From JAENVU01 sp046598395 (GTDB lineage: Bacteria > Actinomycetota > Acidimicrobiia > IMCC26256 > JAENVU01): a stretch of DNA of 33,217 bases. The position numbers and the translations under genes are program-made. Positions 7,813 through 15,636 of the stretch are shown here, piece by piece. The stretch's first letter is position 1. Every line of letters begins with the position of its first letter. Location: positions 1 to 33,217 of the forward strand of contig JBKJIQ010000019.1 in assembly GCA_046598395.1 (NCBI GenBank), in the 5' to 3' direction. The notes beneath the pieces were generated by a model. It searched no databases. It was not told the origin of the DNA and was given only the letters and a program-made list of their open reading frames with translations.

Positions 7813-9057
7813 TCATTGCGGGTTCGCGGGCTTGGGGACGGCGGGTTCTTCGACGCGTTGGCGTTTCGCCCAGGTCTCGACCGAGAGACCCCAGAGGCGC
7901 ACGAACCCAGCGGCGTCTTCGTGGCGGAACGCGTCGTCGGCTTCATAGGTTGCCAACGCGAAGTCGTAGAGGCCGCGTTCGGCACGGCGCCCGACCACGG
8001 TGCACTGGCCCGGCTGCAGTCGAAGGCGGACCTCACCCGTCACATGCTTCTGGGTGGACTCGATGAACGCATCGAAGGCTTCGCGGAGTGGTGAGTACCA
8101 CAGGCCGTCATAGACCGTCTCGGCATAGCGCGTCTCCAGGCGGCTCTTCTCCCGCATGACATCACGTTCCAGCGTGATCGACTCGAGATCCGCGTGGGCC
8201 AGGATCAGCGCCAGCGCGCCCGGACACTCGTACACCTCACGGCTCTTGATCCCAACCCGACGGTTCTCGACCATATCGATACGACCGAAGCCATACGCTC
8301 CGACCATCGCATCGAGTTCGGGCAGCATCTGATGCAGTGGCGTCGGAACCCCATCGAGTGAAACGGGCAGGCCCCGCTCGAAGCCGATCACACACTCCGT
8401 CGGTTCGGTCGGAGCGTCGGCAACGGCAACCGTGCGTTCGTAGATATCGTTGGGCGGCGCGTTCCACGGATCTTCGATCGCACCGCATTCAACCGCGCGT
8501 CCCATGATGTTCTCGTCCACCGAATACGGCTTGTCGAGCGACGCGGTGATCGGAATGTTGAACCGTTGCGCGTACGCGATCGAATCCGCACGACTGAATC
8601 CCCACACCCGGACCGGCGCGAGCACCTCGAGATCCGGCGCCAGCGTACGCAGGCTCACCTCGAAGCGGATCTGGTCGTTACCCTTGCCGGTGCAACCGTG
8701 CGCGACGGCGTCGGCCTGGCAGTCCCGGGCGGCGGCGACCAAGTGCCGCGTGATCACCGGACGCGAGAGGGAAGAGACCAGCGGATACTTCCCTTCGTAG
8801 AGCGCGTTCGCTTTGATCGCGTTGCTCACAAAACGCGACGCGTACTCCTCGCGCGCGTCGACGACCCGCGCGTCGATCGCCCCGGCGGCAAATGCGCGCT
8901 CGCGGATCGCGTTCCAGTACGCGGCGTCGGCGTTCGGCTCTTGACCAACGTCGACCGCCAGCGCGACCACCTCCGCGCCCCACTCCTCTTGGATCCACTT
9001 CACGGCAACGGACGTATCCAACCCGCCCGAGTATGCCAACACCACTCGTTTGGTCAT
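7813..9057 (-). CDS. argG: Argininosuccinate synthase
   Basis: ATP-dependent joining of citrulline and aspartate to argininosuccinate. The 414-residue protein begins with the ATP-pyrophosphatase P-loop (VLAYSGGLDTSVAVKW) and contains HGCTGKGNDQIRFE, both typical of ArgG. The start ATG at 9057 is supported by a GAGGAG Shine-Dalgarno. A 39-nt gap separates it from argR and 30 nt from argH, consistent with one operon. No unusual features. Confidence 0.98.
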   Translation of the reverse strand: MTKRVVLAYSGGLDTSVAVKWIQEEWGAEVVALAVDVGQEPNADAAYWNAIRERAFAAGAIDARVVDAREEYASRFVSNAIKANALYEGKYPLVSSLSRPVITRHLVAAARDCQADAVAHGCTGKGNDQIRFEVSLRTLAPDLEVLAPVRVWGFSRADSIAYAQRFNIPITASLDKPYSVDENIMGRAVECGAIEDPWNAPPNDIYERTVAVADAPTEPTECVIGFERGLPVSLDGVPTPLHQMLPELDAMVGAYGFGRIDMVENRRVGIKSREVYECPGALALILAHADLESITLERDVMREKSRLETRYAETVYDGLWYSPLREAFDAFIESTQKHVTGEVRLRLQPGQCTVVGRRAERGLYDFALATYEADDAFRHEDAAGFVRLWGLSVETWAKRQRVEEPAVPKPANPQ

Positions 9058-9096
9058 TCCGTGCTCCTCATAACGGTCGTCCCGACGGTTTCGCGC

Positions 9097-9567
9097 TCAA
9101 AGGCCCGCGAGCGCGGCGAGGCGTTCGGCCACCGCTGCTCCGCCCGCCGATTCGGCACACACCAAGATCAGGGTGTCATCTCCCGCAACGGTGCCCAACA
9201 CGTCCGGATAGCCCGCACGGTCGAGCGCGGAGCCAATGACGTGGGCGGAGCCCGGCGGCGTTCGCAACACCACCAGGTTGGAGGAATGAGCCACGTCGAC
9301 CACGAACTCGCCCATGACCCGACGCAGGTGGTCATCCGGGCTCGCCGCGTCCTTGGAATGCTCAGGGATGGCGTAGGCGGTGGCGCCACCAGGGATCCGT
9401 ACCTTCACTGCGCCCAGGTCTTCGAGGTCGCGGCTCACGGTCGCCTGGGTTGCCACCACCCCCTCGGACGCGAGCATCTCGACGATCTGGCTCTGGCTCG
9501 ACACCGCTTGCTCCTCGAGGAGGCGCGCAACCCGATGCTGGCGTTGCGGCTTGCCCAGTGTGGCCAT
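9097..9567 (-). CDS. argR: Arginine repressor ArgR
   Basis: Arginine-responsive transcriptional repressor. The 156-residue protein has an N-terminal winged helix (recognition segment VATQATVSRDLEDLG) and a C-terminal arginine-binding and oligomerisation core with the GTVAGDDTLIL motif. The ATG at 9567 is chosen over the longer upstream reading because it forms a TGATG junction with the argF stop (1-nt overlap), typical of translational coupling, and matches the family length. It lies inside the operon it is expected to control, so it probably autoregulates. No convincing palindromic ARG box was identified by eye near argC. Confidence 0.96.
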   Translation of the reverse strand: MATLGKPQRQHRVARLLEEQAVSSQSQIVEMLASEGVVATQATVSRDLEDLGAVKVRIPGGATAYAIPEHSKDAASPDDHLRRVMGEFVVDVAHSSNLVVLRTPPGSAHVIGSALDRAGYPDVLGTVAGDDTLILVCAESAGGAAVAERLAALAGL

Positions 9568-10484
9568 CAGTTCGTCTCCTGCATCAAGAACGCGAACAAG
9601 GCGCGCTTCGCGTGCATCCGGTTTTCGGCTTGCAGCCATACTTCACTCGTTGGACCGTCAATCACCGCGTCGGTCACTTCTTGGCCGCGGTGGGCTGGGA
9701 GGCAGTGCAAAAACCGCGAGTCCGGCCCGGCCACTTGCATGAGCGCGCCGTTGATCTGCCAACCCTCGAAGGCTTCGCGTCGAATCGCGGCTTCGTCCTC
9801 CTCACCCATCGACGTCCATGCATCTGTGTAGACGATGTCGACACCCTTGACGGCCTCGTACGGGTCGGTGACCAGCTCGACCGCACCGCCGAGGTTGCGC
9901 GACCGGTCCACCACATCGTCGTCGAGTTCATAGCCAGGCGGCGAGCTCACCGTGAGTTCGAGTCCGGTGAGCGCGGCGCCAAACGCGAGCGACGCGGCAA
10001 CATTGTTGCCGTCGCCGACGTAGGCCACCCTGCGACCCTCGAGCCCACCCAGCAGTTCGCGAATCGTGAGCAGGTCGGCCAACGCCTGGCACGGATGCGC
10101 GCGGTCCGACAACAGGTTCACGATCGGGACGTGGACTGTGGCGGCCATGCGTTCGAGCACACCGTGATCGAATACCCGCACCGCGACAATCGAGTGGAAC
10201 GCCGCCAGAGTCCGCGCGACGTCTTCGGCGGACTCCCGTTCGTCGATACTGATCTCGTCGGATCGGATCGATACCGGGTGGCCGCCGAGCCCCACCACGG
10301 CCATCTCGCCACTATTACGCGTACGGGCCGACGGTTTCTGGAACACGAGCGCGACCCCCCGACCGGCGAGGACCGGCGGGATCAACACGGGATCGGCCTT
10401 CCAGGCCGTCATCGTGTCCAGCAGCGCGGCGAGTTCGGCGTGGGAGAGCTCGTCGATCTCGAGGAAGTCACGAGCGGTCTTCAT
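9567..10484 (-). CDS. argF: Ornithine carbamoyltransferase
   Basis: Transfers the carbamoyl group of carbamoyl phosphate to ornithine, giving citrulline. The 305-residue protein has the carbamoyl-phosphate loop SARTR (usually STRTR, so Ser-Ala here), HPCQALADLLT, and the ornithine-side HCLPAHRG motif. The ATG overlaps the argD stop by 4 nt (ATGA, 10481-10484) and the stop overlaps argR by 1 nt. It is an anabolic enzyme by context, placed between argD and argR. Confidence 0.98.
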   Translation of the reverse strand: MKTARDFLEIDELSHAELAALLDTMTAWKADPVLIPPVLAGRGVALVFQKPSARTRNSGEMAVVGLGGHPVSIRSDEISIDERESAEDVARTLAAFHSIVAVRVFDHGVLERMAATVHVPIVNLLSDRAHPCQALADLLTIRELLGGLEGRRVAYVGDGNNVAASLAFGAALTGLELTVSSPPGYELDDDVVDRSRNLGGAVELVTDPYEAVKGVDIVYTDAWTSMGEEDEAAIRREAFEGWQINGALMQVAGPDSRFLHCLPAHRGQEVTDAVIDGPTSEVWLQAENRMHAKRALFAFLMQETN

Positions 10485-11689
10485 GGGTCCTCACTTCGTA
10501 GAACGGCGGCCAGAATTGCCACGCCGCAGTCAAGCTCGTCGTCGGTGATGAGTAACGGGGGCGCGAAGCGCAGGGAAGTCGGCGTCACCGGATTGACGAT
10601 CAGGCCGTGTTCCAGGCAGGCCGCGGCAACCGGACCGGCAGCAGTCCCCTCCACCAGCTCTGCGGCGATCAGAAGGCCGAGACCGCGAACCTCGCTCACG
10701 TGCTCCAGCGAGCGCAGGGCTGCCGTCAAACGTTTCCCCTGCTGCTCGGCACGCTGCGCGACGTTCTCCTGTTCCATCACGTCGAGCACGGCCAGCGCCG
10801 CGCGCGCGGCGAGGGGCTGACCGCCGAACGTGGTGGCGTGGTCGCCCGGTTTGAACGCGGCCGCAACGTCGCGGCGCGCCCAACACGCTCCGATCGGCAT
10901 GCCGTTGCCGAGCGCCTTGGCCATGGTGACGACATCGGGATGAACGTCGCCACCGTGCTCGAACCCGAACCAGCGGCCGGTGCGGCCCAGGCCGGTCTGG
11001 ACTTCGTCCATCATCAGCAAGGCTTCTCGGTCGTCACACAATGCGCGCACGGCTTCGAGATATCCCGGCGGCGCGGGCTGCACGCCACCTTCACCTTGCA
11101 CCGGTTCGAGTAACACCGCGCAGACCCGCTCATCCATCGCGCCCGCAAGCGCATCCACGTTCGCGAACTCCACTTGACGAAAGCCGCTCGGAAGCGGTTG
11201 GAACGTCTCCTGCTTCTGGGGCTGGCCGGTGGCCGCGAGGGTCGTGAGCGTGCGACCGTGGAAGGAGTTGAACGCGGAGAGCACGTGATACCGCTCCCGA
11301 CCCCCGTTCGCCTGGCCGTACCGACGCGCGAGTTTGATGGCGCATTCGTTCGCCTCGGCGCCGGAGTTGGCGAAGAAGACCTGTCCCGGAGTGCCCGTGG
11401 CGGAGGTGAGGAGCAGGTCGAGTCGCTCGGCGAGCCGTGGTTGCTGATCGTTCAAATACAGGTTCGAGACGTGGAGCAGCGTGTGGGCTTGCTCGGCGAT
11501 CGCCGCCGCGACCGCGGGGTGCGCATGACCGACCGAGACCGTGGCCAGACCACCGAGGAAGTCGAGGTACTCCTTGCCTTCGCTGTCCCACAACCGGGTG
11601 CCCTCGCCGCGTACGAACGCGACCGGCTGGCGGCCGTAGGTCTGCATGACGTGCTCGTGATCGAGTTTCCAGAGGTCGTCGTAGTTCAT
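10481..11689 (-). CDS. argD: Acetylornithine aminotransferase
   Basis: PLP-dependent class III aminotransferase that converts N-acetylglutamate semialdehyde to N-acetylornithine. The 402-residue protein shows the PLP-lysine region VVTMAKALGNGMPIG and the cofactor-site sequence MMDEVQTGLGRTG. Its start overlaps the argB stop by ATGA (11686-11689), and its own stop overlaps argF the same way, so three genes are chained without spacers. Many ArgD enzymes also accept succinyl-diaminopimelate, which cannot be judged from sequence. Confidence 0.97.
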   Translation of the reverse strand: MNYDDLWKLDHEHVMQTYGRQPVAFVRGEGTRLWDSEGKEYLDFLGGLATVSVGHAHPAVAAAIAEQAHTLLHVSNLYLNDQQPRLAERLDLLLTSATGTPGQVFFANSGAEANECAIKLARRYGQANGGRERYHVLSAFNSFHGRTLTTLAATGQPQKQETFQPLPSGFRQVEFANVDALAGAMDERVCAVLLEPVQGEGGVQPAPPGYLEAVRALCDDREALLMMDEVQTGLGRTGRWFGFEHGGDVHPDVVTMAKALGNGMPIGACWARRDVAAAFKPGDHATTFGGQPLAARAALAVLDVMEQENVAQRAEQQGKRLTAALRSLEHVSEVRGLGLLIAAELVEGTAAGPVAAACLEHGLIVNPVTPTSLRFAPPLLITDDELDCGVAILAAVLRSEDP

Positions 11690-12573
11690 GACGTGAGCGT
11701 CCCGTGACTACTGACCATGGTGCCGATTCCTTCACGGGTGAAGAACTCGAGCAGGAGTGCATGCGGTACGCGGCCATCGAGAATGTGCGCTCGGGTCACA
11801 CCATTGCGCAGCGCTTGAATACACGAGTTGAGTTTCGGAATCATGCCGTCGCTGGCTTTGCCGTTGCGGACCAGGGTCTCGAGTCCGTCGGCGTCGATCT
11901 GCGCGACCAATGAATCTTCATCCGGGAAGTTTGCGTACACGCCCGCAACGTCGGTGAGGTACACGAGCTTTTCAGCCCCCAGCGCTTCGGCGATCGCGCC
12001 GGCGACCGCGTCGGCATTCACGTTGTAGGCCTGGCCGGTCTCGTCCATTCCGATGGTTGCGATGACCGGGATCAACTCTTCGTTCAACAGCCGATGCAGG
12101 ATCGACGGATCGATCGCGGCCACATCGCCAACGAACCCGAGCCGCGCGTCACGCGGCGTGACCGCGATCAACCCCGCATCCTCACCGGAGAGGCCAACCG
12201 CGTACGAGCCGTGTTGGTTCAACGACACGACCACGTCTCGGTTCACTTTGCCTACCAACGCCATGCGAGCGATGTCGACGGTCTCGGCATCGGTGACGCG
12301 TTGGCCATCAACGAACTCGGGCTCCTTACCGAGCCGGCGCATCAAGTCGGTGATCTGCGGACCGCCACCGTGGACCACCACCGGGTTCATTCCGACCAAT
12401 CGCATGAGGACAACATCCTGCGCGAAGTAGTCGGCCAACTCGGGCTCGGTCATTGCATGCCCGCCGTACTTGATCACGACGGTCTTGCCACTGAACTCAC
12501 GGATATACGGCAACGCCTCCGCCAAGACGTGCGCCTTCTCCCCCGCCGCCACTCGCCGAGCATCGATCGTCAC
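11686..12573 (-). CDS. argB: Acetylglutamate kinase
   Basis: Phosphorylates N-acetylglutamate; usually the arginine-feedback step in organisms with a cyclic ArgJ pathway. The 295-residue protein has the amino-acid-kinase glycine loop (VVIKYGGHAM) and the substrate motif VVVHGGGPQI. GTG 12573 is chosen because AGGTGG lies just upstream, the 57 upstream residues read as argJ antiframe, and the length fits the family. The N-terminal segment before the kinase core, seen in arginine-sensitive enzymes, is present (about 25 residues). It begins 19 nt after the argJ stop. Confidence 0.97.
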   Translation of the reverse strand: MTIDARRVAAGEKAHVLAEALPYIREFSGKTVVIKYGGHAMTEPELADYFAQDVVLMRLVGMNPVVVHGGGPQITDLMRRLGKEPEFVDGQRVTDAETVDIARMALVGKVNRDVVVSLNQHGSYAVGLSGEDAGLIAVTPRDARLGFVGDVAAIDPSILHRLLNEELIPVIATIGMDETGQAYNVNADAVAGAIAEALGAEKLVYLTDVAGVYANFPDEDSLVAQIDADGLETLVRNGKASDGMIPKLNSCIQALRNGVTRAHILDGRVPHALLLEFFTREGIGTMVSSHGTLTS

Positions 12574-12592
12574 AGGACACCACCTGGAACCA

Positions 12593-13765
12593 TCAGGACG
12601 TCCCTCGGTTCTCGTCGATGTAGGCATGTGAGAGGTCGGTGAAGAGCATCGACGCGGTGCTGGACCCGGCGCGCAGGTCACAGACGATGTCGATCTCACC
12701 ACCCGCCATGATCTCGGCCAGCGTGGCGGGATCGGCGCCGGCATCGATGCCGTCGTGACACGTGATCACGCCGTTGTAGGTGATCTCGGTCTGCTCCGGG
12801 TCGAACAGCGCGCCGCTCGCCCCGAGCTCGGAGAGGATGCGACCCCAGTACGGATCTTCACCGTTGAACGAGCACTGCACGAGCTGTGATCCCGCCACCC
12901 CGCGCGCCGCACGGCGGGCGTCGTCCACGCTGCGAGCACCGCGCACCGTGAGGCGCACCAACTTGGTGGCCCCCTCGGCATCGCGGGCCATCTGTTCGGC
13001 GAGCGATCCACACACGTCGGTCAGTGCATCGGTGAGGGCGTGTACCCCGGCGCGGTCGTCGATCGATACTCCCGATGCACCGTTGGCGAGCACCAGCACC
13101 GTGTCGTTCGTGCTCATCGAACCATCGACCAGCAATTGGTTGAACGTCTCCGCCACCGCGTTTCCGAGGGCAGCCTGGAGGGTCTGGGCATCAACCGCAG
13201 CGTCGGTGGTGAGTGCCGCCAACATTGTGGCCATCGCCGGCGAGAGCATCGCGGCACCCTTGGCCAAGCCCCCCACCACGGCGCGACCCGTGCCGACGGG
13301 CGCACTCGCAACCTTGCGCACGGTGTCGGTGGTGAGGATGGCATCGGCCGCCGCGTTCGCGCCGTTGAGATTCGTGCACAGCGCGGGGATCCCAGACTCC
13401 AGCGCGGCCATGGGCATGAAGTATCCGATGAGCCCGGTGGAACACACCAGCACGTCGTCGGTAGCACAGCCCAATCCCTCACCGGTGAGTTCCGCCATCC
13501 GACGGGCATCACGCCGACCTTGCTCGCCGGTCGCCGCATTGGCGTTTCCCGACGACAACACGATCGCGGCGGCCTGTCCGTTGGTGAGATGGGCGCGGCT
13601 CACCTGTACCGGTGCCGCGCTCGCGAGGTTGGTGGTGAAGACGCCGGCCGCGGGCACGGGCCGACCATCGGCGGTCGCCACCAGCGCCAGGTCCGGAACG
13701 CCATCGGGCTTGATGCCACACGCCGCGCCACCCGCAACGAATCCCTGAGCCGCCGTCACACTCAC
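12593..13765 (-). CDS. argJ: Glutamate N-acetyltransferase / ornithine acetyltransferase
   Basis: Recycles the acetyl group from N-acetylornithine to glutamate, making the pathway cyclic. The 390-residue precursor contains the self-cleavage region KGAAMLSPAMATML; cleavage before the Thr in ATML would free the nucleophilic Thr of the beta chain. GTG 13765 is chosen because GAGGAG lies 6 nt upstream; a second in-frame GTG two codons later is possible. It starts 13 nt after the argC stop. There is no argA or argE nearby, in keeping with ArgJ serving both the first and fifth steps or the fifth alone. Confidence 0.96.
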   Translation of the reverse strand: MSVTAAQGFVAGGAACGIKPDGVPDLALVATADGRPVPAAGVFTTNLASAAPVQVSRAHLTNGQAAAIVLSSGNANAATGEQGRRDARRMAELTGEGLGCATDDVLVCSTGLIGYFMPMAALESGIPALCTNLNGANAAADAILTTDTVRKVASAPVGTGRAVVGGLAKGAAMLSPAMATMLAALTTDAAVDAQTLQAALGNAVAETFNQLLVDGSMSTNDTVLVLANGASGVSIDDRAGVHALTDALTDVCGSLAEQMARDAEGATKLVRLTVRGARSVDDARRAARGVAGSQLVQCSFNGEDPYWGRILSELGASGALFDPEQTEITYNGVITCHDGIDAGADPATLAEIMAGGEIDIVCDLRAGSSTASMLFTDLSHAYIDENRGTS

Positions 13766-13778
13766 GGTGTCTCCTCGT

Positions 13779-14813
13779 TCATGGCCACATTCCGACGGTG
13801 GGGAGCGCCGTGGTCTCGGGCAATCCGAGGAGGACATTCGCGTTCTGCACCGCGCCACCGGACGCGCCCTTCACCAGGTTGTCGAGCACACCGAGCGCGA
13901 GGACGCGGCCGGTGCGGTCGTCGAACCGCACGGTGACGAGACAAGTGTTCGCGCCCGTGGCGGCCTTGGTGGGTGGCGGCTCGTCCACCACCACCACGAA
14001 CGGTTCCGACGCGTAGAACTCGCGATACATCGCGAGGAGCGAAGCGGTGGAGAGTCCCGACACCGCCGGCAACGCATGACACGTGGCCTGCATCCCACGG
14101 ATCATCGGCACCAGGTGGGGCGTGAACAACGCGTGCACCCGGGTGCCGCCCACCTTCGTGAGCACCTGTTCGATCTCGGCCGTATGACGATGGGTCAAGA
14201 GGCTGTAGGCGCTGACGCTCTCGTCGGCCTCAGAAAAGTGACTCGTGGTCTTGAGCCCGCGGCCCGCGCCGGACAGGCCCGACATCGCGTCGACGATGAT
14301 TTCGGGCTCCACCAGCCCCGCCGCGAACAGCGGCGCCAACGCGAGCGACGCTGCGGTTGGATAGCACCCCGGCACCGCAACCTGGTGCGTGGCCCTGATG
14401 TCGTCGCGGTAGAGCTCGACCATGCCGTAGGCAAACCGGTCGATGAGCTCCGGCGCCCGATGGACGTCGCCGTACCACTGGGTGTACTCGGCGGCGGGAA
14501 GGCGGAAGTCGGCGCCGAGATCCACGACGTGACCCACGCGTTCGATCACCTGGGGTGCGAAGTCCTGCGACGCACCGTGGGGCATCGCGAGGAACACGAG
14601 ATCCAACCCATCGACTGCGGCCGGGTCCATCGGTGCGTAGGTGAGCATCGGGTACGCAGCCGCGAGTGACGGGTAGAGCTCGGCCACCGCCGCGCCCGCG
14701 TTGCTCTGCGCGGTCACGTGGACCACATCGATGTCCGGGTGGGTGGAGAGCAACCGCAGGAGCTCGGCTCCTGTGTACCCTGACCCCCCGACGACGGCAG
14801 CTTGATACGCCAT
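13779..14813 (-). CDS. argC: N-acetyl-gamma-glutamyl-phosphate reductase
   Basis: NADPH-dependent reduction of N-acetylglutamyl phosphate to the semialdehyde. The 344-residue protein begins with the Rossmann loop VVGGSGYTGAELLR and has the catalytic-Cys segment VAVPGCYPTAA. The ATG at 14813 is chosen over an upstream one because it precedes the Rossmann fold directly and a TATACT -10 box lies 7 nt upstream, giving a leaderless mRNA. It is the first gene of the operon, and its start codon is separated by only 20 bp from the divergent start at 14834. Confidence 0.97.
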   Translation of the reverse strand: MAYQAAVVGGSGYTGAELLRLLSTHPDIDVVHVTAQSNAGAAVAELYPSLAAAYPMLTYAPMDPAAVDGLDLVFLAMPHGASQDFAPQVIERVGHVVDLGADFRLPAAEYTQWYGDVHRAPELIDRFAYGMVELYRDDIRATHQVAVPGCYPTAASLALAPLFAAGLVEPEIIVDAMSGLSGAGRGLKTTSHFSEADESVSAYSLLTHRHTAEIEQVLTKVGGTRVHALFTPHLVPMIRGMQATCHALPAVSGLSTASLLAMYREFYASEPFVVVVDEPPPTKAATGANTCLVTVRFDDRTGRVLALGVLDNLVKGASGGAVQNANVLLGLPETTALPTVGMWP

Positions 14814-14833
14814 GACGAATAGTATACACCTCA
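14814..14833. promoter_or_regulatory. 20-bp divergent promoter shared by argC and the hotdog operon
   Basis: Leftward, TATACT (14826-14821) lies 7 nt before the argC ATG. Rightward, TAGTAT (14820-14825) lies 8 nt before the ATG at 14834; an alternative rightward reading is TTGATA (14802-14807), a 15-nt spacer and TATACA (14823-14828). The two -10 boxes overlap by at least 5 bp, so both promoters cannot be occupied at once, and any -35 contacts lie inside the opposing gene. GAATA occurs as a direct repeat at 14817 and 14836, 19 bp apart, which might be a regulator site. Neither start has a Shine-Dalgarno. Confidence 0.65.
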
Positions 14834-15262
14834 ATGAATAGCCAGGCCGGGGATACCGGCGCCGAGCCCTCGCAGCCCTTCTCCGGCCTCACCGTTGGTG
14901 ATTCGTTCGGGCCCGTGGAATATGACGTCTCGGCACCCGCGAACGACCGCTACTGGCGGGCCGCCGGCATCGAACATGCGCTGCGGAACGCCGGGCTGCT
15001 CTACCCGCCGATGGCCGCGAACCTCACGATTCTCGCGCTGCAGACCGTGGCCCCCGCGCCGCTTCTCCACACCCGCCAGCGCCTGACCAACCATCGCGGC
15101 GCGACGGCGCCGGCGACCGTCGTCGTCACCGGCACGGTCACCGATCGGTTCGAACGTCGGGGCCGCGTGTATTTGGAGGTGACGGCCGAGTTCAGCATCG
15201 ACGGCGAGGCACTCTGGACATCGATCGCCACGTTCATCCCCGCCGGAAGCGAGCGCCCATGA
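14834..15262 (+). CDS. MaoC/hotdog-fold dehydratase-like protein, subunit-like half
   Basis: A 142-residue protein of the MaoC-like hotdog superfamily, resembling the N-terminal, usually non-catalytic half found in two-part (R)-hydratases. Visible features are the VGDSFGPVEYDVSAPANDRYWRA-type opening (about residues 21-43), the YPPMAAN segment near 57-63, and an HTRQRLTNHRG strand near 79-89 typical of the hotdog sheet. The ATG has no Shine-Dalgarno and fits a leaderless mRNA. Its stop overlaps the next gene by ATGA. By analogy with HadA/HadB or ChsH1/ChsH2 pairs it probably forms a heterodimer with the next protein; the substrate, likely an acyl-CoA or acyl-ACP, is inferred only from the family. 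Confidence 0.8.
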   Translation: MNSQAGDTGAEPSQPFSGLTVGDSFGPVEYDVSAPANDRYWRAAGIEHALRNAGLLYPPMAANLTILALQTVAPAPLLHTRQRLTNHRGATAPATVVVTGTVTDRFERRGRVYLEVTAEFSIDGEALWTSIATFIPAGSERP

Positions 15263-15636
15263 AGCGGTCCCTCCACCTGACCGCGGAGTTGCTCCAGGCG
15301 TATTCGCGGCGCGGCAACTTCCATTCCGATCCCGAAGCCGCCGCGGATCTCGGATACCACCGCCTCATCGCGCAGGGCATGCAGGTAGCCGGACCCGCAT
15401 ACGGGCTTCTGCTGGATGAGTGGGGCGAAGACTTCCTCGGCTCGGGAACACTCGACCTGAAGTTCGTGGGCATCGTGACCGACGATGAGACCGTCGACGC
15501 GGAGGTCACGATGGACGAGGATGCCTCGCGAACGACGGCGACCGTCACCGTGACGTGCGGTGAACGCACCGCGGTCGTGGGCACCGCTGGCCTTCTTCGG
15601 ACTGGCATGGGCACCGCGGGCCGGGTGCAACCGTGA
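15259..15636 (+). CDS. MaoC-like (R)-hydratase family protein
   Basis: A 125-residue hotdog-fold protein that looks like the second, normally catalytic half of a split MaoC hydratase. The hydratase motif region reads SRRGNFHSDPEAA (residues 16-28): the His is kept, but the catalytic Asp of the usual GDxNPxH pattern is not at its expected place. The segment LIAQGMQVAG matches the conserved HG(M/L) helix of the family. It overlaps the preceding gene by ATGA and the following dioxygenase gene by GTGA, so all three are probably translated together. It may be a hydratase with altered chemistry, or a structural or binding subunit. Confidence 0.8.
   Translation: MKRSLHLTAELLQAYSRRGNFHSDPEAAADLGYHRLIAQGMQVAGPAYGLLLDEWGEDFLGSGTLDLKFVGIVTDDETVDAEVTMDEDASRTTATVTVTCGERTAVVGTAGLLRTGMGTAGRVQP

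Noticed and set aside
14814..14850. ARG-box palindrome for ArgR upstream of argC
   Set aside because: GAATA and TGAATA half-sites are present, but as direct copies; the inverted TGAAT-N4-ATTCA arrangement is not found, so I do not annotate an ArgR operator.
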